Origin: Vibrio sp. MedPE-SWchi
GTDB taxonomy: Bacteria; Pseudomonadota; Gammaproteobacteria; Enterobacterales; Vibrionaceae
Direction of reading: 5' to 3'
NCBI GenBank assembly: GCA_001874155.1
Contig: MPDB01000015.1
Location: 1-50,503, forward strand
Length of the DNA: 50,503 bases
Shown here: in pieces, positions 42,920-50,503 of the stretch
How positions within the stretch are numbered: the stretch's first letter is position 1
Layout of the letters: each line of letters begins with the position of its first letter
Translations under genes and position numbers: made by a program
Notes under the pieces: generated by a model
Seen by the model: the letters and a program-made list of their open reading frames with translations, nothing else
Databases searched by the model: none
What the model was told of the DNA's origin: nothing

Positions 42920-45448
42920 TTAAGCATTCACCGCTCGCGATGGCTTGGAATAGGTCGTGTTATCGTTTCGATAAGGCACGACATAACTGTCCCCTTCTTC
43001 AGGGTGAACAATTTGATAATACTGTGGCAGATTAAAGTTAATTCGATTGGTCGGTAAAAAGTTTTCATCTTTTGCTGAGGTATAAAAGCTATTCACGCTG
43101 GAAATCATCTCATCTTTTTCACCACTGAACTGGTGATAGACTTCACTCTGATTACTCTCGTCCAATACGTAAATATTGAAGCCTTTATCCGTATCCTCGA
43201 AGAAAAATTGCACGAGCCCTTCACTGGCGAAGGTATCAATGATATCTGGCAACTCTCTATCTTGCTCTTTATCAAGCATTAATAAAGGAGAGCCATTCAG
43301 TTTATTGGTTGAAATACTGCGATAAAAATCAACGGAATTTTCAAGTTTCTGAACCGACACTCCGCGCCTTTCAAAGAACAAGCCGTACATCTGCTGCCCT
43401 ATACGCATTGCTTTAAAGCGACGACGTTTCTCTTGCTCAATCGGTTTCAAACGTAGATCAATACATTCAGCAAGCAGTTGGTACACCGTATTACGAATCG
43501 CACCACGGTAGTTTTTGGCGTAACAGAAAACATCCACAGACTCTGGTGGAATCGCATCTTGGTGCATTTTACCTAACACCGTTTTTAACGCATCAAGTAT
43601 TGCGGTCTCACCTTGGAAGTGCAGCGTTCTCACTTCATGCCAAGAGTTTCGATAAACCAAATCAACGCTACCGACTAAGCTTTGCTGCTTATCGCCAAAG
43701 CTAAATATATCCATGTCCTTTTGATCAATACGCACGGCTTTAGTATTGATGTCGGCCGTTGGATCGCTTTCAAAATTAATGAACATCGCCAATTGGCTTA
43801 TTTCGCATGGACTCGCAAGAGCCTGCATACTTGGACGACGTTTACGCAGTGAGAAGGTATTTCTAAGATCACTCACCATTTGATAGAACTTATCAATGTC
43901 TAGCTGTGCTTTACGCACTACAGAGTGAAGTCGTGTCGATTCGGTGATCATTCCATTAAAGAATGCCCACGCGACCAATTTACTTAAGTATTCATGGTGC
44001 TCAAGACTCGGCTGACCAATAATTCGGTGCGGTATCAGCGGCTGCTTATATAAGTACCAGCCAGGGAGATTAGTACGATTATCTTGCACTTCAATAAAGG
44101 TGAGGTCTGGCTCATGCAAGTCAGGAGAGATCTGCGGATTAAGCAGAGTGACTTTGCCTGGTAGCACCTCAAATGCCGCGTACAACTTACGCGCAAGAAT
44201 ACTAATGTCCTGAGGGCTTATCGCCGACGTAATCTCATTTTTACGGGCAAATTGAATAAGATTGCGGTAGCTCAGCATCAGAGCATCAAGAAGATCATGG
44301 TGAACCACTTTGACCTGCTCAACTTTCCAGTGACGTCGATCGTCAAGCTCAGCAATCACTTCTGGGCTCCAATTCCACTTAGACGTCATATCTTGCAGAG
44401 CTTCTCGTCGCCAAGCCACCGAACCCGCACCGGGTTCGCGCGACAACTTCTCATGCGTTTTCAGATAGAAACAACGGCGAACTAAATCAAGCCTTGCCTT
44501 ATCATCGATACGCTCTAAATAACGAGTCACTTTTTCAAGCATCAAGTAATAAGCGTCCATTCCATACAGGTCTGGCTCATGAGCAAAGAAACGACGCTTA
44601 GTATCTAAGCTTAACAGCTGAGTATGAGGATATTCCCACGAGTAGGCCTCAAGCAAGATCGCTTTGAGTACCGATTTATAAGGAGAGTCGATACTCTTAT
44701 AGAGCTGCCACAGGTTCGAACCAAAGTACTCTTCAGCAGGAATTCGATTCAGTTTTCCGAAATCAATCCACTCGCAGCAATTAACATCGCCACTTGCACA
44801 TAGATCGTTAACATAGTCCTCATAGCACTCTTCCATTTCTGGAGGCACGATTTGCCACAACAAACGTTGACCAGCTAAGCGCACTGCAGAACGGTAAAAC
44901 TCATCCAGTAGCAACAGGTGTTGAGAAGAACCACAGTTATCACCCGTCATCTCTTCTGAATGATTACTTTTAAAACGAGTTTCGTCCATCAAGAAGAAAT
45001 TCGCCTCAACCCCTTGAGTCTTAGCCCATTCAGTAATGCCTAAGCACTTCTCTGTCAGTCGCTCTCTATCTTGAGCATTCATCTCAGGCGACACACACAC
45101 CCAAATATCGAGATCACTCGATGTGCTTTGTCCGATCGAAGAGGTACTGCCCATCGTGTACAAGCCTAAAATAGCCGGTACTTGTGCGGACTCTAGTTTC
45201 TGACCAATAGTCTGCTCTGCATCTTCTACAAAAGCGCGTTGCTCTGACGAGGGTGTAAAGGCTCGAATACCATAAGGAACATCAGCGTCCTTATAGCCAG
45301 GAATAATGGGGTGGTGATGATGAAAGAGAAGAGGAATGAGATTGAATACACGCTGACCTTGCAGATCCATAAGCGCCAGCGCACGCTCAATGCGTTGCTG
45401 GTTTAAGCTATCTAATCTTTGGATTAAAGTCTTTGTGTAAGCCTGCAA
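42920..45448 (-). CDS. cyaA: Class I adenylate cyclase (TTG start)
   Basis: Makes cAMP for CRP regulation; the activity is modulated by the PTS. The N-terminal catalytic domain (about 400 residues) has the nucleotidyltransferase-like TMGSTSSIGQSTSSDLDIWV and GDNCGSSQHLLLLDEFYR. The C-terminal half is regulatory. The frame is open to 45514 with ATGs at 45514 and 45481. The TTG at 45448, seven bases after AAGGA, aligns exactly with the E. coli CyaA start, which is itself TTG, and gives 842 residues (E. coli 848). It is divergent from hemC, as in E. coli. Confidence 0.95.
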   Translation of the reverse strand: MQAYTKTLIQRLDSLNQQRIERALALMDLQGQRVFNLIPLLFHHHHPIIPGYKDADVPYGIRAFTPSSEQRAFVEDAEQTIGQKLESAQVPAILGLYTMGSTSSIGQSTSSDLDIWVCVSPEMNAQDRERLTEKCLGITEWAKTQGVEANFFLMDETRFKSNHSEEMTGDNCGSSQHLLLLDEFYRSAVRLAGQRLLWQIVPPEMEECYEDYVNDLCASGDVNCCEWIDFGKLNRIPAEEYFGSNLWQLYKSIDSPYKSVLKAILLEAYSWEYPHTQLLSLDTKRRFFAHEPDLYGMDAYYLMLEKVTRYLERIDDKARLDLVRRCFYLKTHEKLSREPGAGSVAWRREALQDMTSKWNWSPEVIAELDDRRHWKVEQVKVVHHDLLDALMLSYRNLIQFARKNEITSAISPQDISILARKLYAAFEVLPGKVTLLNPQISPDLHEPDLTFIEVQDNRTNLPGWYLYKQPLIPHRIIGQPSLEHHEYLSKLVAWAFFNGMITESTRLHSVVRKAQLDIDKFYQMVSDLRNTFSLRKRRPSMQALASPCEISQLAMFINFESDPTADINTKAVRIDQKDMDIFSFGDKQQSLVGSVDLVYRNSWHEVRTLHFQGETAILDALKTVLGKMHQDAIPPESVDVFCYAKNYRGAIRNTVYQLLAECIDLRLKPIEQEKRRRFKAMRIGQQMYGLFFERRGVSVQKLENSVDFYRSISTNKLNGSPLLMLDKEQDRELPDIIDTFASEGLVQFFFEDTDKGFNIYVLDESNQSEVYHQFSGEKDEMISSVNSFYTSAKDENFLPTNRINFNLPQYYQIVHPEEGDSYVVPYRNDNTTYSKPSRAVNA

Positions 45449-45796
45449 GGGTAATTCCTTGATTGAATTATAATTTTGCATCTCGTTCACTTTTCGAACT
45501 AAACGCAACGCCAAAACGTGATCAATCTAACACTTTTATTCGATTTGGTAAAGAAATGAACCACATTCACATGTTTAGCCACTTCACCAATCTCTTCGGC
45601 ATTTATTTTTTACTTAGTGTCGTAGTTAACCCGCATTTCTAATAATAGCTCACTTTATAATTGGGAGATAGATCACGCTATTTTGACCTATTTCTGCTAT
45701 CCCGTCATTAAGATGAAAAACCATGCGATCTAGTAGTAAGACTTTCAGTATCGGGATGGTAGGATGAAGAAAAGACCATAATCAGTAGAGATTCGC
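45449..45796. other. Divergent control region of cyaA and hemC
   Basis: About 350 bases with no gene. It must hold the promoters of both operons. On the plus strand a TTGACC at 45683-45688 with a weak CATTAA 17 bases later is a possible hemC promoter. A convincing CRP site for cyaA was not found by eye. Confidence 0.5.
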
Positions 45797-46735
45797 ATGA
45801 CTCAAACCGCTCCAATTCGTATCGCCACTCGTAAAAGCCCGCTCGCACTTTGGCAAGCCTATTTTGTCAGAGATGAGCTTCAAAAGGCCCATCCTGGCCT
45901 CGAAGTTGAACTGGTAACGATGGTCACTAAAGGCGACATTATCCTGGATACACCACTTGCTAAAGTCGGTGGCAAAGGGCTTTTCGTTAAAGAATTGGAA
46001 GTGGCAATGCTTGAAGGGCGCGCTGACCTAGCGGTTCATTCTATGAAAGATGTGCCTGTCGATTTCCCTGAAGGTCTTGGACTCGTAACGATCTGTGAAC
46101 GCGAAGATCCAAGAGATGCGTTTGTTTCTCATCACTACGCAAGCATTGAAGAATTACCACAAGGTGCGATTGTCGGCACGTGCAGCCTACGCAGGCAATG
46201 TCAGCTATTAGAAGCACGCCCAGACCTTATCATTAAAGAGCTCCGTGGAAACGTAGGCACAAGATTAGGTAAATTGGATGCTGGAGATTACGACGCTATT
46301 GTACTAGCTGCAGCGGGTTTAAAGCGTTTAGAACTTGAAGAACGCATTCGCAGTTACATTGAGCCAGAACAATCGTTGCCAGCCGTTGGACAAGGCGCTG
46401 TAGGCATAGAATGTCGTCTAGACGATGAGCGTCTTATCAAGTTACTCGAACCACTGAATGACGCCGACACTGCGGATCGAGTTCTTTGTGAAAGAGCAAT
46501 GAATTTGACACTGGAAGGCGGTTGCCAAGTGCCTATTGGTAGTTACTCCTTACTCGACGGAGACGATATTTGGCTTCGTGCCCTTGTCGGGGAGCCTGAT
46601 GGAACAAAAATGGTTCGTGGTGAAATCCGAGGTCCAAGATCTGAAGCCGAGCAGTTAGGTGTTACCCTTGCGAATCAATTGCTCGATGATGGTGCTCGAG
46701 AGATTCTCTCGAAACTGTATGCCGAGCATGAGTAG
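45797..46735 (+). CDS. hemC: Porphobilinogen deaminase (hydroxymethylbilane synthase)
   Basis: Joins four porphobilinogens into hydroxymethylbilane in tetrapyrrole synthesis. A 312-residue product, the family norm. [14 protein letters not shown] at the N-terminus, the Asp-containing [18 protein letters not shown] and the Cys in EGGCQVPIG that holds the dipyrromethane cofactor are all visible. It starts the hemCDXY operon, three bases before hemD. Confidence 0.98.
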   Translation: MTQTAPIRIATRKSPLALWQAYFVRDELQKAHPGLEVELVTMVTKGDIILDTPLAKVGGKGLFVKELEVAMLEGRADLAVHSMKDVPVDFPEGLGLVTICEREDPRDAFVSHHYASIEELPQGAIVGTCSLRRQCQLLEARPDLIIKELRGNVGTRLGKLDAGDYDAIVLAAAGLKRLELEERIRSYIEPEQSLPAVGQGAVGIECRLDDERLIKLLEPLNDADTADRVLCERAMNLTLEGGCQVPIGSYSLLDGDDIWLRALVGEPDGTKMVRGEIRGPRSEAEQLGVTLANQLLDDGAREILSKLYAEHE

Positions 46736-46738
46736 TCT

Positions 46739-47485
46739 ATGGCCGTATTGGTAACTCGTCCTGAAACCCAAGGACTTCAGCTTTGCCAACAGCTTTCGGA
46801 GGTGGGGACATCAGCTCTCCACCACCCACTCATTTCCATCGCTCCCGTTAATAACATTCACAACCTTTTAAATGACCTCGACAGCTTTGACATAATCATT
46901 GCGGTCAGCCAGCACGCCGTCACTCTTTCTCACCAGGCTATAGTAGAAAACAAGCGAGATTGGCCAACTCATCCGACCTATGTTGCTGTTGGTCAAAAAA
47001 CCGCACAGATTTTAAGCAAACAAACTCAACAAATCGTACACTACCCGAAGATTGCCGACAGCGAGCATTTATTAACCTTAGATGCTCTGCAGTCAGTTGA
47101 AGGTAAACGCATCCTTATCCTACGTGGAGATGGGGGACGCGAGCTCATCTTTGACTCTCTGACACGCCGTAAGGCCCGAGTTGAGTATCGTGAAGTTTAT
47201 CGAAGAGAGTATATACGCTTTCAATCAGAAGAAAGTGTCACGCTCTGGCAACAAGAGAAGGTCAGTACATTGGTTATAACCAGCAGTGGCCAATTGCATT
47301 TTTTCTTATCTCAAATTGATAAGGCATCAAAGGAGTGGTTGTTTCGACTTCAACTCCTCGTTCCCAGCGAACGAATCGCGACCGATGCAAAACACCTAGG
47401 ATTTAATAACGTCATCAATGCAGGCAGCGCATCCAACTCTGCATTAGTGAACGCTCTCCAGATAAAACAGGACTCTAAGCAATGA
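46739..47485 (+). CDS. hemD: Uroporphyrinogen-III synthase
   Basis: Cyclises hydroxymethylbilane with inversion of ring D. A 248-residue two-domain product; family sequence is poorly conserved, but LVTRPETQGLQLCQQL at the start and the position after hemC support the call. It ends in an ATGA overlap with hemX (47482-47485), so translation is coupled. Confidence 0.95.
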   Translation: MAVLVTRPETQGLQLCQQLSEVGTSALHHPLISIAPVNNIHNLLNDLDSFDIIIAVSQHAVTLSHQAIVENKRDWPTHPTYVAVGQKTAQILSKQTQQIVHYPKIADSEHLLTLDALQSVEGKRILILRGDGGRELIFDSLTRRKARVEYREVYRREYIRFQSEESVTLWQQEKVSTLVITSSGQLHFFLSQIDKASKEWLFRLQLLVPSERIATDAKHLGFNNVINAGSASNSALVNALQIKQDSKQ

Positions 47486-48723
47486 CAAACAAGAAAGACA
47501 ATCAGCATATTGAACCTGAGAATAAGACAACAACAATAGAACCGACAACAGAGACAAAGGAAACTAGCGAAGTAGAAGTTTCTGACAATAAAACTAAGTC
47601 AAATGTTAAAGGATCAAGCGCGAGTCAATCGACATCAGACCCAAAGGGTAAAAACGTAGGTGCGTCACCTAAGCCTAAAGGCTCTGAGCCAGGTTCGAAG
47701 AAGAAATCCAATAAACTGGGTATTGCAGCAATCATCATCTCGATTTTGATTGGAGGCGCACTCACCTATAAAATTCAGACTCAAAATGATTTACACCAAT
47801 CCCAACTCTCTGCCCTAAAGGCTGAATTAATTGCATCTCAATCAGCGCTTTCTGAACGTCTACAGGAAGAGCAGAAAGACGTGATTAAACAGGCTTCGCA
47901 GATAAGTCACCGAAGCGAAGTATCCATTAATCAACAGCAGAAAAGCATTGAAAGCCTACAACTCGCCATGGCCGACGTTAAAGGTAGACGCCCTAACGAT
48001 TGGTTGCTCGCTGAAGCCGACTATTTAGTAAAACTGGCTGGGCGTAAGCTCTTTTTAGAGCAGGATGTTTTGAGTGCAACCCAATTAATTGAAAGTGCCG
48101 ATCAACGCATTGCTTCGCTCAATGATCCTAGTCTCGTACCACTGCGTAAAGCAATGGCTAATGACATCACTCAATTAAAAACCGTCCCGATCATAGATAG
48201 AGATGGGCTAGTGCTTCGCCTCACTGCGCTTCAACAACAAGTCGATACACTTCCACTGGCCAATGCAATCCTTCCAGAAGCCCAAGTCATCGAAAAACCA
48301 GTAGTCTCTCAAGACATAGTTGATTGGCAAAAGAACCTGATGACTTCCATAAAGGACTTCTCTGAAAACTTCATTACTTATCGCACTCGTGATGGCAATG
48401 TCATCCCGCTTCTTTCGCCGGAACAAGATTTCTACTTGCGTGAAAACATTAAAGCAAAATTAGAAACCGCTATTCGAGCGACATATGCGGAGCAAGAAGA
48501 GGTCTATACGATAGCGCTAACGACTGCCAATCAATGGGCACAGGCCTTCTTCAATGTTGATGATAACGGTGTAAAAGAGTTCAACGCTTCGGTCGAGTTT
48601 TTAGGGAAACAAAATATTCAGGTCGACTACCCAACGAAGCTTACAACCCAAAACATTCTTTCTGATGTCATCAATGAACGTTTACGACGAGAAGTAACTA
48701 CTTTGACGCTGGAGGATAAATAA
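47482..48723 (+). CDS. hemX: HemX-like membrane protein
   Basis: A 413-residue protein of the enterobacterial HemX type. A low-complexity polar N-terminus (residues 1-75, Thr/Lys/Ser-rich), one transmembrane helix (about 77-97), then a long coiled coil (100-160) and a helical periplasmic domain. It is often annotated as uroporphyrin-III C-methyltransferase, but no SAM-binding motif is visible, so that label is doubtful. It overlaps hemY by one base (TAATG). Confidence 0.92.
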   Translation: MTNKKDNQHIEPENKTTTIEPTTETKETSEVEVSDNKTKSNVKGSSASQSTSDPKGKNVGASPKPKGSEPGSKKKSNKLGIAAIIISILIGGALTYKIQTQNDLHQSQLSALKAELIASQSALSERLQEEQKDVIKQASQISHRSEVSINQQQKSIESLQLAMADVKGRRPNDWLLAEADYLVKLAGRKLFLEQDVLSATQLIESADQRIASLNDPSLVPLRKAMANDITQLKTVPIIDRDGLVLRLTALQQQVDTLPLANAILPEAQVIEKPVVSQDIVDWQKNLMTSIKDFSENFITYRTRDGNVIPLLSPEQDFYLRENIKAKLETAIRATYAEQEEVYTIALTTANQWAQAFFNVDDNGVKEFNASVEFLGKQNIQVDYPTKLTTQNILSDVINERLRREVTTLTLEDK

Positions 48724-49904
48724 TGTTTCGTTCCATATTTCTATTTGTCGTTCTAGGTCTTGGCCTTTTTGCCGGCACTCAGTATGCAGGTCAGCAGGGG
48801 TATGTCTTAATATCCGTCGCGGACAAGACCATTGAAATGAGTGTGACAACATTAATCATTTTCATTATTGCCGCATTAGCTTCTTTATTTATGCTGGAAT
48901 ACGTCATTAAGAAAATCCTTCGAACCAGCTCGACCACGTGGAACTGGTTCAGTGTTAGAAAGCTGAAGCGTTCTCGACGTTACACCAATGAAGGCATCAT
49001 CAAACTACTGGAAGGTGACTGGAAGGTTGCCGAAAAGAAAGTCATGCGCTGGGCTAATCACCACGATATGCCATTGCTATGTTACTTAGTGGCGTCTGAA
49101 GCCTCACAAGGGATGGGCGACAAGCAGAAGCGTGACCATTACCTTGAAAAAGCCAGCGAGCAAGAGAACTCACATCTAGCGGTAGAGCTCACAAGAGCAA
49201 AACAGCAAGTAAGAGAAGCAGAATACGAATTAGCTTTTGATACTTTATCGAGTTTAAAGAACGCCTACCCGAACAATACGATACTGCTAAATCTACTTAA
49301 AGATGTTTATCTTCAGCTTCAGCTTTGGCAACCGATGCTTGAACTAGTACCGAAACTATCAAAACACAAACTAATTGACAGCAGTGAACAGGCATCAATT
49401 ATCGAAAAAGCACAATGCGGCCTGCTAAGTGATATCGCAGCCCAGAAAGGCAGTGAAGGGCTCATATCCCACTGGGACAAATTGCCGAAGAAAACTAAAG
49501 GAAATCCACATTTAATTGGTTGTTTTATTAAGCAACTCATAGCAAGAAAGGCTGATAACGACGCATATATTGTTCTAAAAGAATCGTTGAAAAAGCATGC
49601 CACACCTGAGCTATTTTCACTGCTTCCAGAAATCAATTTAGTCGACACTCACCCACCTATTCAGCTACTAACGTCGACAATTAAGAAAGATAAAGGCAAT
49701 GCCGCCGCGCACAGTGCACTGGCGCAATTTTATTTACGTGAAAATAACTGGGTTAAAGCACAAGAACACTTAGAAGTCGCACTATCGATACGCTCGAATG
49801 TATCAGACTATGCTTACCTTGCCGATAGCCTTGAGAAACAAAACATGTCAAAAGCAGCGCATGAAGTTTCCAAGAAAGCGCTTATGTTGGTAAACAACAG
49901 CTAG
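48723..49904 (+). CDS. hemY: HemY-like TPR membrane protein
   Basis: A 393-residue protein of the proteobacterial HemY family (distinct from the oxidase also called HemY). Two N-terminal transmembrane helices (about 3-20 and 39-63) and a C-terminal cytoplasmic or periplasmic region of TPR-like helices, e.g. AHSALAQFYLRENNWVKAQEHL. The function in heme synthesis is not settled. It is the last gene of hemCDXY; a terminator lies about 30 bases downstream. Confidence 0.93.
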   Translation: MFRSIFLFVVLGLGLFAGTQYAGQQGYVLISVADKTIEMSVTTLIIFIIAALASLFMLEYVIKKILRTSSTTWNWFSVRKLKRSRRYTNEGIIKLLEGDWKVAEKKVMRWANHHDMPLLCYLVASEASQGMGDKQKRDHYLEKASEQENSHLAVELTRAKQQVREAEYELAFDTLSSLKNAYPNNTILLNLLKDVYLQLQLWQPMLELVPKLSKHKLIDSSEQASIIEKAQCGLLSDIAAQKGSEGLISHWDKLPKKTKGNPHLIGCFIKQLIARKADNDAYIVLKESLKKHATPELFSLLPEINLVDTHPPIQLLTSTIKKDKGNAAAHSALAQFYLRENNWVKAQEHLEVALSIRSNVSDYAYLADSLEKQNMSKAAHEVSKKALMLVNNS

Positions 49905-49933
49905 TACTTTTTCAATTTTCAAATCTTAACCAA

Positions 49934-49966
49934 AAATACCGACTGCATAGTCGGTATTTTTTTTGC
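49934..49966 (+). terminator. hemCDXY terminator
   Basis: The stem AAAATACCGACT/AGTCGGTATTTT with a short GCAT loop, followed by TTTTTT. Confidence 0.92.
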
Positions 49967-50409
49967 TTTATTAATCAATTATCAAATAGCTCAGGCAACT
50001 AAATACTATCTTATTTCAACGCAACGCTGCCACATTTCCTATGGAATAAAACTCTTCAGAGGAAGTTTAAAACGTCTAAATACTAAATACTGAGAAGAAC
50101 ATCGAATAGGATATTGCTGTCGAATAACCTACCTTAGAACCACTTCAGGCACTCATCAGAGATCATTAATTAAGTCGACGGAAAGTCATTAGCTAACACG
50201 TAATAGAAGGTATACACCTTTACTCGAGCAAGAGTAGAAAACACCGAATAAACCCATCGTATCTCGAGCTCGCCATGATAGAAGTATCAATATTATGTGG
50301 TTATGGTTTGGCTAATCGGCTAATCTACGAGGGTCAAAGAGAGGGCGCTACGCTAACTACAATCAGCTTTTGTACAGTTAAGCTAAGTTAAATATATTGG
50401 CGCATAAAC
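49967..50409. other. Gene-free region before the tRNA terminator
   Basis: About 440 bases between the hemY terminator and the tRNA terminator. No coding frame, repeat or recognised RNA was seen. Confidence 0.6.
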
Positions 50410-50440
50410 GAAAAAAGCCCAGTCGTAAGACTGGGCTTTC
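50410..50440 (-). terminator. Terminator of the tRNA/rRNA operon
   Basis: On the minus strand, the stem AAAGCCCAGTC/GACTGGGCTTT with a TTAC loop, followed by TTTT. It lies seven bases after the tRNA 3' end. Confidence 0.93.
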
Positions 50441-50447
50441 TAATAAG

Positions 50448-50503
50448 TGGCGGAGTGGACGGGACTCGAACCCGCGACCCCCGGCGTGACAGGCCGGTAT
50501 TCT
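50448..50503 (-). tRNA. tRNA-Asp (GTC), 5' end outside the window
   Basis: Read on the minus strand from the window edge, the sequence includes the anticodon arm CCGGCCTGTCACGCCGG with anticodon GTC and the T-arm GCGGGTTCGAGTCCCGT. It ends with the acceptor 3' strand and an encoded CCA. The 5' part (acceptor and D-arm) lies beyond the window. In Vibrio a tRNA-Asp commonly follows 5S rRNA, so this is probably the end of an rRNA operon. Confidence 0.95.

Noticed and set aside
45554..45573. Possible CRP site (TCACA half) in the cyaA-hemC control region.
   Set aside because: Only one half-site matches; the other half fits the TGTGA consensus at about one of five positions.
47482..48723. hemX as a uroporphyrinogen-III C-methyltransferase enzyme.
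   Set aside because: No SAM-binding or methyltransferase motif is visible; the sequence is a membrane-anchored coiled-coil protein.

Overview
The window is a stretch of core chromosome from a gammaproteobacterium of the Vibrionaceae, most likely Vibrio (large chromosome, near the origin). This rests on gene order that follows the E. coli blocks trmA-yijD-fabR-sthA, lexA-dinF, dgkA-plsB-ubiA-ubiC, glpE-glpG, rpoH-ftsX-ftsE-ftsY-rsmD-yhhL, pldB-yigL, xerC-DUF484-dapF-lysA-lptM-cyaY-cyaA and hemCDXY, on Vibrio-style protein sequences, and on the rRNA leader sequence. The species cannot be fixed from the sequence alone. No prophage, insertion sequence, integron or CRISPR array was seen.

Layout. 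Positions 1-300 hold the tandem P1/P2 promoters and boxA leader of an rRNA operon transcribed leftward out of the window. The right edge holds a tRNA-Asp and terminator that end another leftward operon, probably also ribosomal. Between them: a membrane-anchored RRM protein and murI; a PP-loop ATPase and btuB with a cobalamin riboswitch; trmA, yijD, fabR and sthA; a methyltransferase-dinF pair behind a Fur-box-like site; lexA with two SOS boxes; dgkA and plsB; ubiCA; an orphan FliL-like protein; glpEG; rpoH and ftsYEX; rsmD, yhhL, yhgN, yecH and yhhN (positions 18.4-25.4 kb).

The more accessory part runs from 25.4 to 33.8 kb. It has an A-rich gap of about 740 bp, a 27-residue membrane miniprotein with its own promoter, ribosome binding site and terminator, a membrane-tethered HEPN-like protein, an acyltransferase, and a four-gene arsenic operon arsR-gapdh-PTP-arsJ. 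The operon's known parts suggest that a dedicated GAPDH makes 1-arseno-3-phosphoglycerate, which ArsJ exports. The extra tyrosine-phosphatase-fold protein has no settled role, and two long hairpins punctuate the operon mRNA. An EAL-HDOD c-di-GMP protein and rhtB follow.

The last third is conserved: pldB-yigL, a COG3650 lipoprotein, a DTW-domain tRNA-modifying protein, yigB-xerC-DUF484-dapF-lysA-lptM, cyaY, cyaA (apparently starting at TTG, as in E. coli) and the hemCDXY operon. Several starts were moved from the longest frame on ribosome-binding-site and family-length grounds, with GTG or TTG starts proposed for glpE, dgkA, cyaA, dinF and the acyltransferase.
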